This document shows, piece after piece, positions 17,612 to 24,681 of a DNA stretch of 50,724 nt. Location: positions 1-50,724 of the forward strand of contig NZ_JAUSKL010000125.1 of assembly GCF_030646925.1 (NCBI RefSeq). Direction: 5' to 3'. Position 1 is the stretch's first letter; the number at the start of each line of letters is the position of its first letter. Both the position numbers and the translations under genes were made by a program. The notes below the pieces were generated by a model that searched no databases, was not told the origin of the DNA, and saw nothing but the letters and a program-made list of their open reading frames with translations. This DNA is from Candidatus Binatus sp. GTDB lineage: Bacteria > Desulfobacterota > Binatia > Binatales > Binataceae.

Positions 17612-18048
17612 CTGACAGCGGTACCCAAGCGCGATGCCGTCCGGCGATCCTGGATCGTGTTCAGGTACGCGATAATCTTGCCGACTACCTCGCCGATTCC
17701 GAGCTCCCCCTGCTCGCCGTGGCCGAGTGCATAGAGTTGCTCGCCCCAAACCGGCATGTCGCGCGTTCCGTGCGCGCGCACCGCGTCGCGGCCGTCAATG
17801 AACTTGGCAATTCGCGGCGCCGGAAGGGGCAGGCCGTACTTGTCGCCAAGCATCCGCAGATTTGCCGGAGGCTTCGAGAGCGCCTTCGCGACGGGGCCGT
17901 CGCCGGCGCCATCCTTGCCGTGGCAAGAAGCGCAATACCGGGCAAAATAACGTTGACCGTCTGCGACATCCTTGTCCTCGGCCAGCGCCGATTGAGACGC
18001 TAACGATGTTACAGCTATCGCGAATAGCAACCAGAAAACTCGCTTCAT
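17599..18048 (-). CDS. Exported class I cytochrome c
   Basis: A 149-residue periplasmic monoheme cytochrome. The signal peptide (KRVFWLLFAIAVTSLASQSALA) is followed by GQRYFARYCASCHGKDGAGDG, where CASCH binds heme c and its His is the proximal ligand. MPVWG near residue 95 provides the probable distal Met. The C-terminus ends in a short basic tail after IIAYLNTIQDRR. The start ATG at 18048 has GGAG at a suitable distance; an in-frame GTG six bases upstream is too close to it. It is likely an electron carrier for a periplasmic dehydrogenase or terminal oxidase. It is transcribed in the same direction as the upstream universal stress gene, which ends 48 bases before it. Confidence 0.9.
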   Translation of the reverse strand: MKRVFWLLFAIAVTSLASQSALAEDKDVADGQRYFARYCASCHGKDGAGDGPVAKALSKPPANLRMLGDKYGLPLPAPRIAKFIDGRDAVRAHGTRDMPVWGEQLYALGHGEQGELGIGEVVGKIIAYLNTIQDRRTASRLGTAVRSGH

Positions 18049-18095
18049 CAACACTCCGATTGATTTTCAGAAAAGCGGTGCGACTCAGTCGTTCT

Positions 18096-18539
18096 TTATT
18101 CCCCGGCCTTGGGACGGATCGTCAAAACTGGAACCGGCGATTCGCGAACCACGCGCTCTGCAACGCTGCCCAGTATGAAGTGCTTCACGCCTTTACGGCC
18201 ATGCGTGCCCATCACGATCAGATCGATGCCCTCGTCAGCGGCGAGTTTCAGAATTTGCGGCGCCGCGTTCCCGCTTGCGACGAAAATCTCATGAGATATT
18301 CCCGACAGTTTTTCCTGCGCCAATGCTTCCAACCGATGGCGGCATACTGCTTCAAACAGCGGGTTGGGGTCCAGCGGAACGGGTGGCAGCTCGGTGGCCT
18401 CCGTAGGCGCGGCGATCACCGTCAAAAGGCAAACGGTCGCCGAACTCTGCCTCGCCAATTGCGACGCAAGTTCGAGCGCCTCCATCGAGTCGCGATCGAA
18501 ATCGATCGGGCACAAAATTCTTGAAAAGAGTGCGGCCAT
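18096..18539 (-). CDS. Universal stress protein (UspA family)
   Basis: A 147-residue single Usp domain. The ATP-binding signature G-x2-G-x9-G-S is present as MGTHGRKGVKHFILGSVAERV near residues 110-130. The N-terminus ILCPIDFDRDSMEALELA matches the first strand and helix with its conserved Asp. PVPVLTIRP ends the domain as usual. Such proteins bind ATP and help survival under stress. The cytochrome c gene lies 48 bases downstream on the same strand, so co-transcription is possible. Confidence 0.92.
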   Translation of the reverse strand: MAALFSRILCPIDFDRDSMEALELASQLARQSSATVCLLTVIAAPTEATELPPVPLDPNPLFEAVCRHRLEALAQEKLSGISHEIFVASGNAAPQILKLAADEGIDLIVMGTHGRKGVKHFILGSVAERVVRESPVPVLTIRPKAGE

Positions 18540-18794
18540 CGTTCCCAGTCTGCGTTTAGCACGTTACCGCATTTCGCGGAATCAATCGACCTTGGCGCCC
18601 AGAAGAGGGCTTCAGGTATGCCGGAATTCGCTTGGCTGCGACGCGAATTGCAACCCAGCGAGCGCGACCGTATCGCGAATCCAGCAGCGAACCTATTCGC
18701 ACCTCTGGATTGACCTGCTACGGTCGATATCGGAATTAGCTTTGCTAAAATTCGGTAGTGGCCGAGGAAGGATCCGCAAAGGACGGGTGACACG

Positions 18795-19229
18795 ATGAGA
18801 AAGCTTATATTCGTCACGATTGCGGTGGCGCTTGCCGCTCCGGTGTTCGCTCAGAACCTCGGCAATCTGAGCAGCAATCCTTACGGCCCGGACTCAAGCG
18901 CAAACCAGTATGGCGCCGGGAGTCCGTACAATCCGAACTCGATCAACAATCCTTATGGTCGATTCGGCTCGCCTTACAGTCCCGATAGCGCGACCAATCC
19001 ATACGCGATGGATGCCCCCAAGCTCTACGATGACCAGGGCAACTATCATGGCAAGCTGAGCGCCAATCCCTACGATCCCGACTCGACCTCGAACCAATTC
19101 GGCAGGTACGGCAGTCCGTACTCAGCGGACAGCATTAACAACCCGTTCGGGGCCGGCTCGCCTTATCGCTCGGATAGCCCAAACAATCCCTATGGGCACG
19201 GCATGGAAATGCAGGGCGACGCGAACTGA
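18795..19229 (+). CDS. Secreted NPYG/SPYSPDS-repeat protein
   Basis: A 144-residue exported protein. The signal peptide RKLIFVTIAVALAAPVFA ends before QNLGNL. The mature part is a string of turn-rich motifs: SNPYGPDS, GSPYNPNSINNPYG, GSPYSPDSATNPY, ANPYDPDSTSNQFG, GSPYSADSINNPFG and GSPYRSDSPNNPYG. The unit alternates (S/N)PYxxDS and (N/S)xx(N/G)P(Y/F)G, about 13-14 residues each. Proteins of this style are scattered in Proteobacteria-like genomes; no function is known. It could be a cell-envelope or surface component. It precedes the tRNA-island boundary by 40 bases. Confidence 0.7.
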   Translation: MRKLIFVTIAVALAAPVFAQNLGNLSSNPYGPDSSANQYGAGSPYNPNSINNPYGRFGSPYSPDSATNPYAMDAPKLYDDQGNYHGKLSANPYDPDSTSNQFGRYGSPYSADSINNPFGAGSPYRSDSPNNPYGHGMEMQGDAN

Positions 19230-19269
19230 CGCGCGATCGTGCGGGTACCGCGGCTATGTGCCAGATGTG

Positions 19270-19299
19270 TTTGGTGGGCCGTTCCGGGCTCGAACCGGA
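19270..19299. repeat. Detached 30-bp tRNA-Lys 3'-end copy (putative att site, distal)
   Basis: Identical to 21567-21596 over 30 bases (TTTGGTGGGCCGTTCCGGGC then TCGAACCGGA). Identity ends at 19300 (A against G), so the rest of the tRNA is absent here. This is not a functional tRNA gene. Confidence 0.8.
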
Positions 19300-19353
19300 A
19301 CGTAGATCGGCCCCCTTCGGTCGTGATCGGCAGTCGCTTGGCAGCGATTTGGT

Positions 19354-19791
19354 TCACGTGGATTCGTGCTTCTCGCAATAATAGCAACGCCGAAAGCGGA
19401 CCACTCGCGGTATTCCCTGCGGGGAGATTTTCACGTAAAGGTCGCGACGCCACACGTCGTACCACGTGATCTTCTCCCCGTCGAAAGTCATTCGCTCAGC
19501 CGCGCGCCGCAAGACGTGCTGCTGGATCGGGTTCGGTATTACGACAAGTCCGTTAAGGTCTCGACAAAACTTCACCATCTGCTTCTTCAGAAATCGGTCC
19601 ATGATCCTGATGAAGTCTTTGCCGTTGGCGGTGACAATAATCGCTTCTGCCTTGTATGCGGCCTCTACGACCGCCTCGTCGGATGCCCCGTCCTTAAGTT
19701 TTATATTGGCGCGGGAGATAACTCGAGCTTTCGGGAAATATTCAGCCGCGTCTCTTACGCACTCATCGAAAAGAAACCTGTAAGGTCTCAT
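19354..19791 (-). CDS. PIN-like (DUF5615-type) protein
   Basis: A 145-residue protein from ATG 19791, beginning MRPYRFLFDECV. The acidic F-D-E-C at the first strand, an alternating helix region SDEAVVEAAYKAEAIIVTA, and N-G-K-D-F fit the DUF5615 Mut7-C-like PIN fold, found in solitary RNases and toxin-antitoxin toxins. The C-terminal half carries two Cys (RRCYYC) near the end. No antitoxin-like partner is visible upstream or downstream. A TTG at 19827 is an alternative start. It sits alone inside the tRNA-Lys island. A toxin role is only suggested by fold and location. Confidence 0.55.
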   Translation of the reverse strand: MRPYRFLFDECVRDAAEYFPKARVISRANIKLKDGASDEAVVEAAYKAEAIIVTANGKDFIRIMDRFLKKQMVKFCRDLNGLVVIPNPIQQHVLRRAAERMTFDGEKITWYDVWRRDLYVKISPQGIPRVVRFRRCYYCEKHEST

Positions 19792-20092
19792 CAGTTCGAT
19801 TGTCAGAGTCCCAACTAGAAAGAGCAAGGCCCAAAGGGCCGAACCGCGACCGCTAAACCCAGATTAAATGCTTGGAGTCGGCAGCGTGTGAACAATCCCG
19901 TGCATGTACGAGGCTGTGGTCTGCGGCCACGAATTGCCCGTAGAGAGGCGGTCTGTTAACACCGACATGAACGTGCCTCGCAAAATAAATCCGTCGCTCT
20001 CGTCACGCCCAGGGGCGGCGGCACGCCGAATGGGACTCTTGCCCCATGAGACTGGAAGTCGGAACATTGGTCCGCTCTGAAGGAACAAAAAT

Positions 20093-20590
20093 ATGAAAGC
20101 CAAGATCTCGCTGTTGTTGGGAACGATAATCGTGTTCTTTAGTTTCGGAACCGCATGGTCAACTGGAAGTTCACGCGTTAAAGTTTTTGTCGACTGCGGT
20201 GCCGAAGACATCGTAGGAACACGCGTATGCTCCCAACTAAAGGAGAAAATCAGAGGATCGAATGGATTCGAATTGGTTCAAGCAGTGAACAAGTTCGTTT
20301 TTTGTGTCCACCTTCTTTCGGTTGATATAGATCAAGGCAAGGGGTCCGCCGTATCTCGAATATACTCGCTCGGAACCGACCAAAATTCGGCAGCATACAT
20401 CCGTCAAATATTAAAGCTTCCGCCGGATCCCAGCTTGGAATCAAAATATCCCGAGCACTCCGAATTGTTGCTGGCCTGGACGATGTCGACGTTCTCAACG
20501 GTGTCGACGTTCTCAGCTGTGCATGTGGCCGACACCGCCGACGCTATTTTTGCCGATATTGACAAAAACAGTGGGTTTTTACGGAAATGA
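20093..20590 (+). CDS. Small exported protein of unknown function (island)
   Basis: A 165-residue protein with a clear signal peptide (KISLLLGTIIVFFSFGTAW, residues 4-22). The start ATG has AAGGA ten bases upstream. The mature domain includes KVFVDCGAEDIVGTRVCSQL, with two Cys, and a middle FVFCVHLLSVD. A small duplication, TMSTFSTVSTFSAV, lies near residue 130. I do not recognise a family. The periplasmic or lipid-side location is inferred from the signal peptide. It is one of three orphan genes between the direct repeats. Confidence 0.6.
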   Translation: MKAKISLLLGTIIVFFSFGTAWSTGSSRVKVFVDCGAEDIVGTRVCSQLKEKIRGSNGFELVQAVNKFVFCVHLLSVDIDQGKGSAVSRIYSLGTDQNSAAYIRQILKLPPDPSLESKYPEHSELLLAWTMSTFSTVSTFSAVHVADTADAIFADIDKNSGFLRK

Positions 20591-20830
20591 GATTCCGTCG
20601 CGCCGCCGGGCGCCGCGACGACGATGCGAGGGCGCGCGGAGATGGCAAACAGTACATCCGGGATTTCGAATCCGAATAGTATAACTGGGCCGCTCCTAAG
20701 CAAGCGAAGCGAAGCCATCCGCCGCCATCGGTCCAGAATCACTCCGCGAACAGGACTCCGCCGCCAGGTCGCGACACTGGTACCCTGTACCTGCTTTTGA
20801 TAATCGGGACCAACGACGAGCCAGTCGCAC

Positions 20831-21406
20831 ATGCCACCTCAACTTGCATCCAATCCCTTTTTCTCGAACTCCGTAGTGGCGGCGTCTGCACTCATCGGTG
20901 CGATTGTAGGCGGGCTTTTCGTACTGCAGGCGCAGCGAAGCGAACGCAAAAGCGCGATGCGCGGCGGTGCCCGCGCGGTGGCTTTCGAGATGCTTGGTAA
21001 CTACATCGCTCTTAGGGCATTTGCCGAATCTCGGGGCAGTCCGGATTTCGACAGAATCGACGTCAGTATACCTACGGTGTCGCGGCAGATCTTCGATCAG
21101 CAATTTCATCGAATCTCGCAGCTGCTTATATTCGACGATCTTAAATCGGTAGTAAATCCATACACCATGAGCACCAGCATAGGTTCGCTCTTAAGCGATC
21201 GGTTGGCAGCCTCGCCCGGGCGCCTAACAACACAGGATGTCACTTTCCTGAAAACCATAGCTCAGATGTTTCTGGTCGGCGTAAAGACGATAATGGCAGC
21301 AGGCGTTTTCAACCGTCGCGAACGAGCGAGTATTCAAAACCAGATTTCAGAGATGGTAGATGTCGAGGACAGGGTTCGACAAGCGGTTAAGAACCCTCCC
21401 TCTTGA
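20831..21406 (+). CDS. One-TM protein of unknown function (island)
   Basis: A 191-residue protein with a single N-terminal membrane anchor: SVVAASALIGAIVGGLFVLQAQRSERK, an N-out helix followed by positive charges. The rest is soluble and mostly helical, ending in NRRERASIQNQISEMVDVED, a possible coiled coil. No family is recognised. Helix plus charged region resembles membrane-anchored regulatory or phage-exclusion proteins, but this is only impression. It is the last gene before the tRNA-Lys-adjacent repeat. Confidence 0.6.
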   Translation: MPPQLASNPFFSNSVVAASALIGAIVGGLFVLQAQRSERKSAMRGGARAVAFEMLGNYIALRAFAESRGSPDFDRIDVSIPTVSRQIFDQQFHRISQLLIFDDLKSVVNPYTMSTSIGSLLSDRLAASPGRLTTQDVTFLKTIAQMFLVGVKTIMAAGVFNRRERASIQNQISEMVDVEDRVRQAVKNPPS

Positions 21407-21568
21407 TGAAATAGCTCAAGATACCTGCCTGAATCGCGCACCACTGGCGAGCATTCGAGAGTCGCTCGCGATACCGCCCGCCAATGGCTCGCCCCACAGC
21501 GCGGTAGAGATCTCGCGGCCGGCTAATCCAACGAGGTGATCGCTCAGACCACGAGTCTTGCGGGTTTT

Positions 21569-21644
<76 letters not shown>

Positions 21645-21677
21645 ACCGTCGAAGGATGTTCTACGTAGCAGGATATC

Positions 21678-21754
21678 TGGGGTGAGTGAAGGGATTTGAA
21701 CCCTCGACCACCGGATCCACAATCCGGCGCTCTACCAACTGAGCTACACCCACC
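21678..21754 (-). tRNA. tRNA-His (anticodon GTG)
   Basis: Acceptor GTGGGTG pairs with CACTCAC (one G-T). A G at position -1 faces C73, the hallmark of tRNA-His. The anticodon loop TTGTGGA gives GTG. The CCA is encoded. Confidence 0.96.
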
Positions 21755-21852
21755 ATCGTCATTCGAAAAATTGCTCCGGCCTCGTTCCCTATCCTATCCG
21801 ATTCGCTATCCGATTCGTCGGCCCTCAAAGCGGGCCCGGAAAATTCCTTGCA

Positions 21853-21929
21853 TGGCGCGCCAGAAGGGATTCGAACCCCTGACCCGCGGCTTAGAAGGCC
21901 GCTGCTCTTTCCACCTGAGCTACTGGCGC
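21853..21929 (-). tRNA. tRNA-Arg (anticodon TCT)
   Basis: Acceptor GCGCCAG pairs perfectly with CTGGCGC. Anticodon loop CTTCTAA gives TCT. Discriminator G and encoded CCA. Second in the cluster. Confidence 0.95.
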
Positions 21930-21932
21930 GAA

Positions 21933-22006
21933 TCGGGGCGAGCCGATTTGAACGGCCGACCCCCTGCTCCCAAGGCAGGTGCGCTGCCAGGCTGCGCTAC
22001 GCCCCG
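21933..22006 (-). tRNA. tRNA-Pro (anticodon TGG)
   Basis: Acceptor CGGGGCG pairs with CGCCCCG. Anticodon loop CTTGGGA gives TGG. Discriminator A is followed by TTC, so CCA is not encoded here, unlike the other three. First in the cluster, which follows the order Pro-Arg-His-Lys common in many bacteria. Confidence 0.94.
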
Positions 22007-22598
22007 TGCCTCAAGGGATTAACATACCCGCGATTCTCTCTCAACCAAGTGCCCGGAATCGGCGCAGAATCGCGTCGCCGGCCGATTCGACGAAAAGCCG
22101 CTGCGACGAGTCGCCTGGATCGGCTGCGCAGCCGCCGCCCTGCATCGAACAAATCACGACGCAATAAGCGAAACGTCGCAGCATCGATAGTATGCGGCTG
22201 CATCTTGCAAAAACCAAACATTTTCGCCCGGTTATGGCCCGATTGGAGCGATTGCACGCGCTCGGCATCGCAAAATGAGAAGGATTTTGAACTGGCTTGC
22301 CTCGATTTGGTTGAATTTTTCGAGGGCATAAATGTTGCTTTGACTTAGACCAGCGCTGCTGAAAACTCCTCCCCCGAGAATCAACAGCGCCTGTCTCCCC
22401 AAGCAAGGCCGGGCTGCTTGATCGTTGGCCCCCACCCGCGATCTCCCCTCAGTAGCCCGGCCATCCTCTTTTTCAGCCACCGCTCCGCTTCGTTTGATCG
22501 ATCGTAGTTCCCGCCGCGGCCGCCGATCATTTCGACGCATTCGACGGATCGATCTATGATGCAGGCAGTCGCTTCGAGGAGACGCCCGCAGGAATTCC
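22007..22598. other. Gene-free stretch between tRNA cluster and polX
   Basis: I see no convincing protein gene. The promoter of the tRNA cluster should lie near its left part (minus strand). The part at 22358-22477 has strong nested self-complementarity and is listed separately. The open frames crossing here have no initiation site or domain I can recognise. Confidence 0.6.
22358..22477. ncRNA. Candidate structured RNA (three nested stems, strand unknown)
   Basis: GCTGAAAA (22358-22365) pairs with TTTTCAGC (22470-22477). Inside it GGCCGGGCT (22407-22415) pairs with AGCCCGGCC (22454-22462), and inside that GATCG (22420-22424) pairs with CGATC (22439-22443). The outer stem encloses a 41-base C-rich single strand on one side and seven bases on the other. 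A long hairpin with an asymmetric C-rich bubble recalls 6S-like RNA, but I find no other 6S signature. A hairpin terminator of a small RNA is the plainer alternative. Confidence 0.35.
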
Positions 22599-24302
22599 AT
22601 GCAGAACAGCGAGATCGGCCGCGTGCTGAGCGAAATTGCCGACATGCTCGAAATCACCGGCGCGAATTTCTTCCGCGTGCGAGCTTATCGCAACGCGGCG
22701 CGCGCAGTCCTGGACTACCCCGCGAATTTCGCGGAACTCAGCCTCGACAAGATGTCCGCGGTCGCCGGCATCGGCAAAGACCTCTCCGCGAAAATCGCGA
22801 CGCTGGCGAGCACCGGCGAACTCGCGCTTCATCGCGAGCTTAGTGCGAAGGTTCCGCCGGGCGTGCTCGCGCTGATGCGTCTGCCGGGGCTCGGGCCCAA
22901 GCGCGTGATGCAGATAACCCGTGAATTGGGCATCGAGGATTTGGCGCAACTCAAAGTTGCGGTCGAAGCGGGGGCGTTGCGCACGATTCGCGGTCTCGGG
23001 CCGAAGATGGAAGAGAAGCTGCTCGAGCATCTGAATCGGGAGCATCAAACCAAGCCCAAGCGATGGCTCTATGCCGACGCCGCGGTCGAAGTCGACGCGA
23101 TGCTGAAGCATCTCCGCCGATGCAAAGCGGTCGAGCGCGCCGAAGCTGCGGGAAGTTTTCGTAGGAGGCGCGACACGGTCGGCGACCTGGACATCCTGGC
23201 GACCGCGTCGTCGCCGTCCGAGGTCACCAACTGGGTGCTTCAATATCCGCGCGCCGCGAAGACGCTCGGCAGCGGCGATACCAAGACCACGCTCGTGCTC
23301 AACGACGGCTTGCAGGTGGACGTGCGCGTCCTGCCCGCTGAGAGTTACGGCGCGGCGCTGATCTACTTCACCGGCTCGCAGGCGCATTGCATCCACATTC
23401 GGAGAATCGCGCAGAAGATGCGGCTGTCGCTCAACGAGTACGGGCTGATGCGGGCGGGCAAATCGATCGCCGGGCGCACCGAGGAGGAGGTTTACGCGAA
23501 ACTCGGGATGGCGTGGATACCGCCGGAGATGCGCGAGGATCGCGGCGAAGTCGAGGCAGCGCTCGAGAATCGATTGCCGCGGCTAATCGAGCGATCGGAC
23601 TTGCGCGGCGACCTGCATACGCATTCGACCTACACCGACGGCCGCGCGTCGATCGAAGAGATGGCGCGCGCGGCGAAAAAAGCCGGCCTCGAGTACTTCG
23701 CGGTGACCGATCATTCGCAGCGCCTCGCGATGGTGCATGGACTCGACCCCGCGCGCTTGCGCGAACAATGGCGCGAAATCGAGACGGTGCAGACGGGCCT
23801 CAGCGGAATCAAGCTGCTGCGTGGTATCGAGGTGGATATCCTGGATGACGGCTCGCTCGATTTGCCCGACGAAGTGCTGGCGGAACTCGATTGGGTGGTC
23901 GCGTCGGTGCATTCAAAGCTGAATCAGCCGGCGCCGGAGATGACGCAGCGGTTGATCAAGGCGATCAGGAATCGGCATGTCGATGTGATTGGGCATCCGA
24001 CCGGCCGGCTGATCGACAAGCGCGACGAAAGCACTTTCGATTTTGGCGAGGTGCTCCGCGCGGCACGTGGAGAAGGATGCGCGCTCGAAGTCAATTCGCA
24101 GCCCGATCGGCTCGACCTGGTCGATACGGCGTGCATGGCGGCGAAGCATGCGGGCGTCAAGCTGGTCATCTCGACCGATGCGCATTCGAGCAATGGCTTC
24201 GATCTAATCGAGTTGGGCCTCGCGCAGGCGCGCCGCGGATGGATCGAGCCGTCCGACGTGCTGAACACGCGCCCGCTCCGCGATCTCCGCCAGCGCCGCT
24301 AG
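22599..24302 (+). CDS. polX: DNA polymerase X with PHP exonuclease domain
   Basis: A 567-residue family X polymerase joined to a PHP phosphoesterase, normal for bacterial PolX. The N-terminal helix-hairpin-helix DNA-binding region (RVRAYRNAARAV, VAGIGKDLSAKIA, LPGLGPKRVMQI, IRGLGPKMEEKL) covers about 1-145. The polymerase palm carries GDLDILAT (D-x-D) and the third carboxylate in QVDVRVLP. The PHP domain begins at DLHTHSTYTDG (about 338), and its metal motifs TDHS, GIEVDI, ASVHS, IGHPTGR, NSQPDRLD and STDAHSS follow in order. It fills gaps in base-excision repair, and the PHP part gives 3'-5' exonuclease and AP-site processing. ATG chosen because of GCAGGA upstream and the MQNSEIGRVL start typical of the family. 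Confidence 0.96.
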   Translation: MQNSEIGRVLSEIADMLEITGANFFRVRAYRNAARAVLDYPANFAELSLDKMSAVAGIGKDLSAKIATLASTGELALHRELSAKVPPGVLALMRLPGLGPKRVMQITRELGIEDLAQLKVAVEAGALRTIRGLGPKMEEKLLEHLNREHQTKPKRWLYADAAVEVDAMLKHLRRCKAVERAEAAGSFRRRRDTVGDLDILATASSPSEVTNWVLQYPRAAKTLGSGDTKTTLVLNDGLQVDVRVLPAESYGAALIYFTGSQAHCIHIRRIAQKMRLSLNEYGLMRAGKSIAGRTEEEVYAKLGMAWIPPEMREDRGEVEAALENRLPRLIERSDLRGDLHTHSTYTDGRASIEEMARAAKKAGLEYFAVTDHSQRLAMVHGLDPARLREQWREIETVQTGLSGIKLLRGIEVDILDDGSLDLPDEVLAELDWVVASVHSKLNQPAPEMTQRLIKAIRNRHVDVIGHPTGRLIDKRDESTFDFGEVLRAARGEGCALEVNSQPDRLDLVDTACMAAKHAGVKLVISTDAHSSNGFDLIELGLAQARRGWIEPSDVLNTRPLRDLRQRR

Positions 24303-24355
24303 ACGTTGCCCGCACGGCGCGGGATGCGGATGCTTCTGCTGCCGTTGCCACTCTA

Positions 24356-24451
24356 TCAATCGAGCGCTGGAAAATACTGCTCAAACGGCCCTGCCGGATT
24401 GGACGTCGGCGTCGGAGTGCTAGTCGGCGTGGCGATCGTGGAGCAACGGCT
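24356..24451 (-). pseudogene. 3' remnant of a Thr/Pro-rich protein gene
   Basis: A minus-strand frame without a start codon, bounded upstream by TAA, reads STIATPTSTPTPTS, then NPAGPFEQYFPALD and stops at TGA. Thr-Pro tails of this kind occur in exported proteins with Ig- or NHL-like repeats in related soil bacteria. The rest of the gene is missing. The plainest reading is that the upstream part was replaced when the orphan gene at 24682 entered. An alternative is chance coding-like composition. Confidence 0.3.
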
Positions 24452-24543
24452 TTAGTCTCCATCCGAGTCGTGGTACTCGGAACCGCTCGAAACGATCCCA
24501 GCTGTTCGGGTATCCAATCGGTTGCCGATATTGGCCCAACTCG

Positions 24544-24602
24544 CAGGCTCTCCAAATCAACAGGCTCCATAATCTAACCGGCTCAGAATATAGTACAGGC
24601 TC
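24544..24602. repeat. Four 7-mers CAGGCTC spaced 17, 17 and 18 bp (iteron-like)
   Basis: CAGGCTC occurs at 24544, 24561 and 24596, and CCGGCTC at 24578. The spacers are AT-rich. An inverted variant GAGCCTC begins at 24612. The array lies directly upstream of a promoter-like sequence and ends 80 bases before the ATG of the downstream gene. Regular spacing of about 1.6 helical turns suggests a protein-binding array. Confidence 0.6.
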
Positions 24603-24631
24603 TTGACTATGGAGCCTCATTATATTATTAA
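24603..24631 (+). promoter_or_regulatory. Promoter-like sequence for the DGQHR-like gene
   Basis: TTGACT (24603-24608) and TATTAA (24626-24631) are separated by 17 bases, close to the sigma-70 consensus. The -35 box abuts the last CAGGCTC repeat. The ribosome site GGAGAG follows, seven bases before the ATG at 24682. Confidence 0.45.
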
Positions 24632-24681
24632 CTAGCCCATCAAAACGCCGCCACACAAAGCGGCCAAAGTAGGAGAGTTTT

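Larger units (their letters stand above)
24303..24681. other. Gap between polX and the DGQHR-like gene
   Basis: The gap contains a gene remnant on the minus strand at 24356-24451, the 7-mer array at 24544-24602 and a promoter-like sequence at 24603-24631, each listed separately. The base composition turns AT-rich from about 24560 to the gene start. A 43-codon plus-strand frame at 24324-24455 covers the remnant; the minus strand seems the coding one. Confidence 0.6.

Noticed and set aside
19839-19855. GGCCC-AAA-GGGCC hairpin upstream of the PIN-like gene
   Set aside because: Short stem and no T tract in either direction; insufficient for a terminator or attenuator call.
19864-20211. Minus-strand 115-residue frame (ending HTLPTPSI)
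   Set aside because: It overlaps the start of the exported-protein gene by over 100 bases on the other strand, has no good start site and no family I know. Not excluded absolutely, but the plus-strand gene with signal peptide and ribosome site is preferred.
22232-22657. Minus-strand 141-residue frame upstream of polX
   Set aside because: It crosses the polX start and the nested-stem region, with no recognised domain and no ribosome site.
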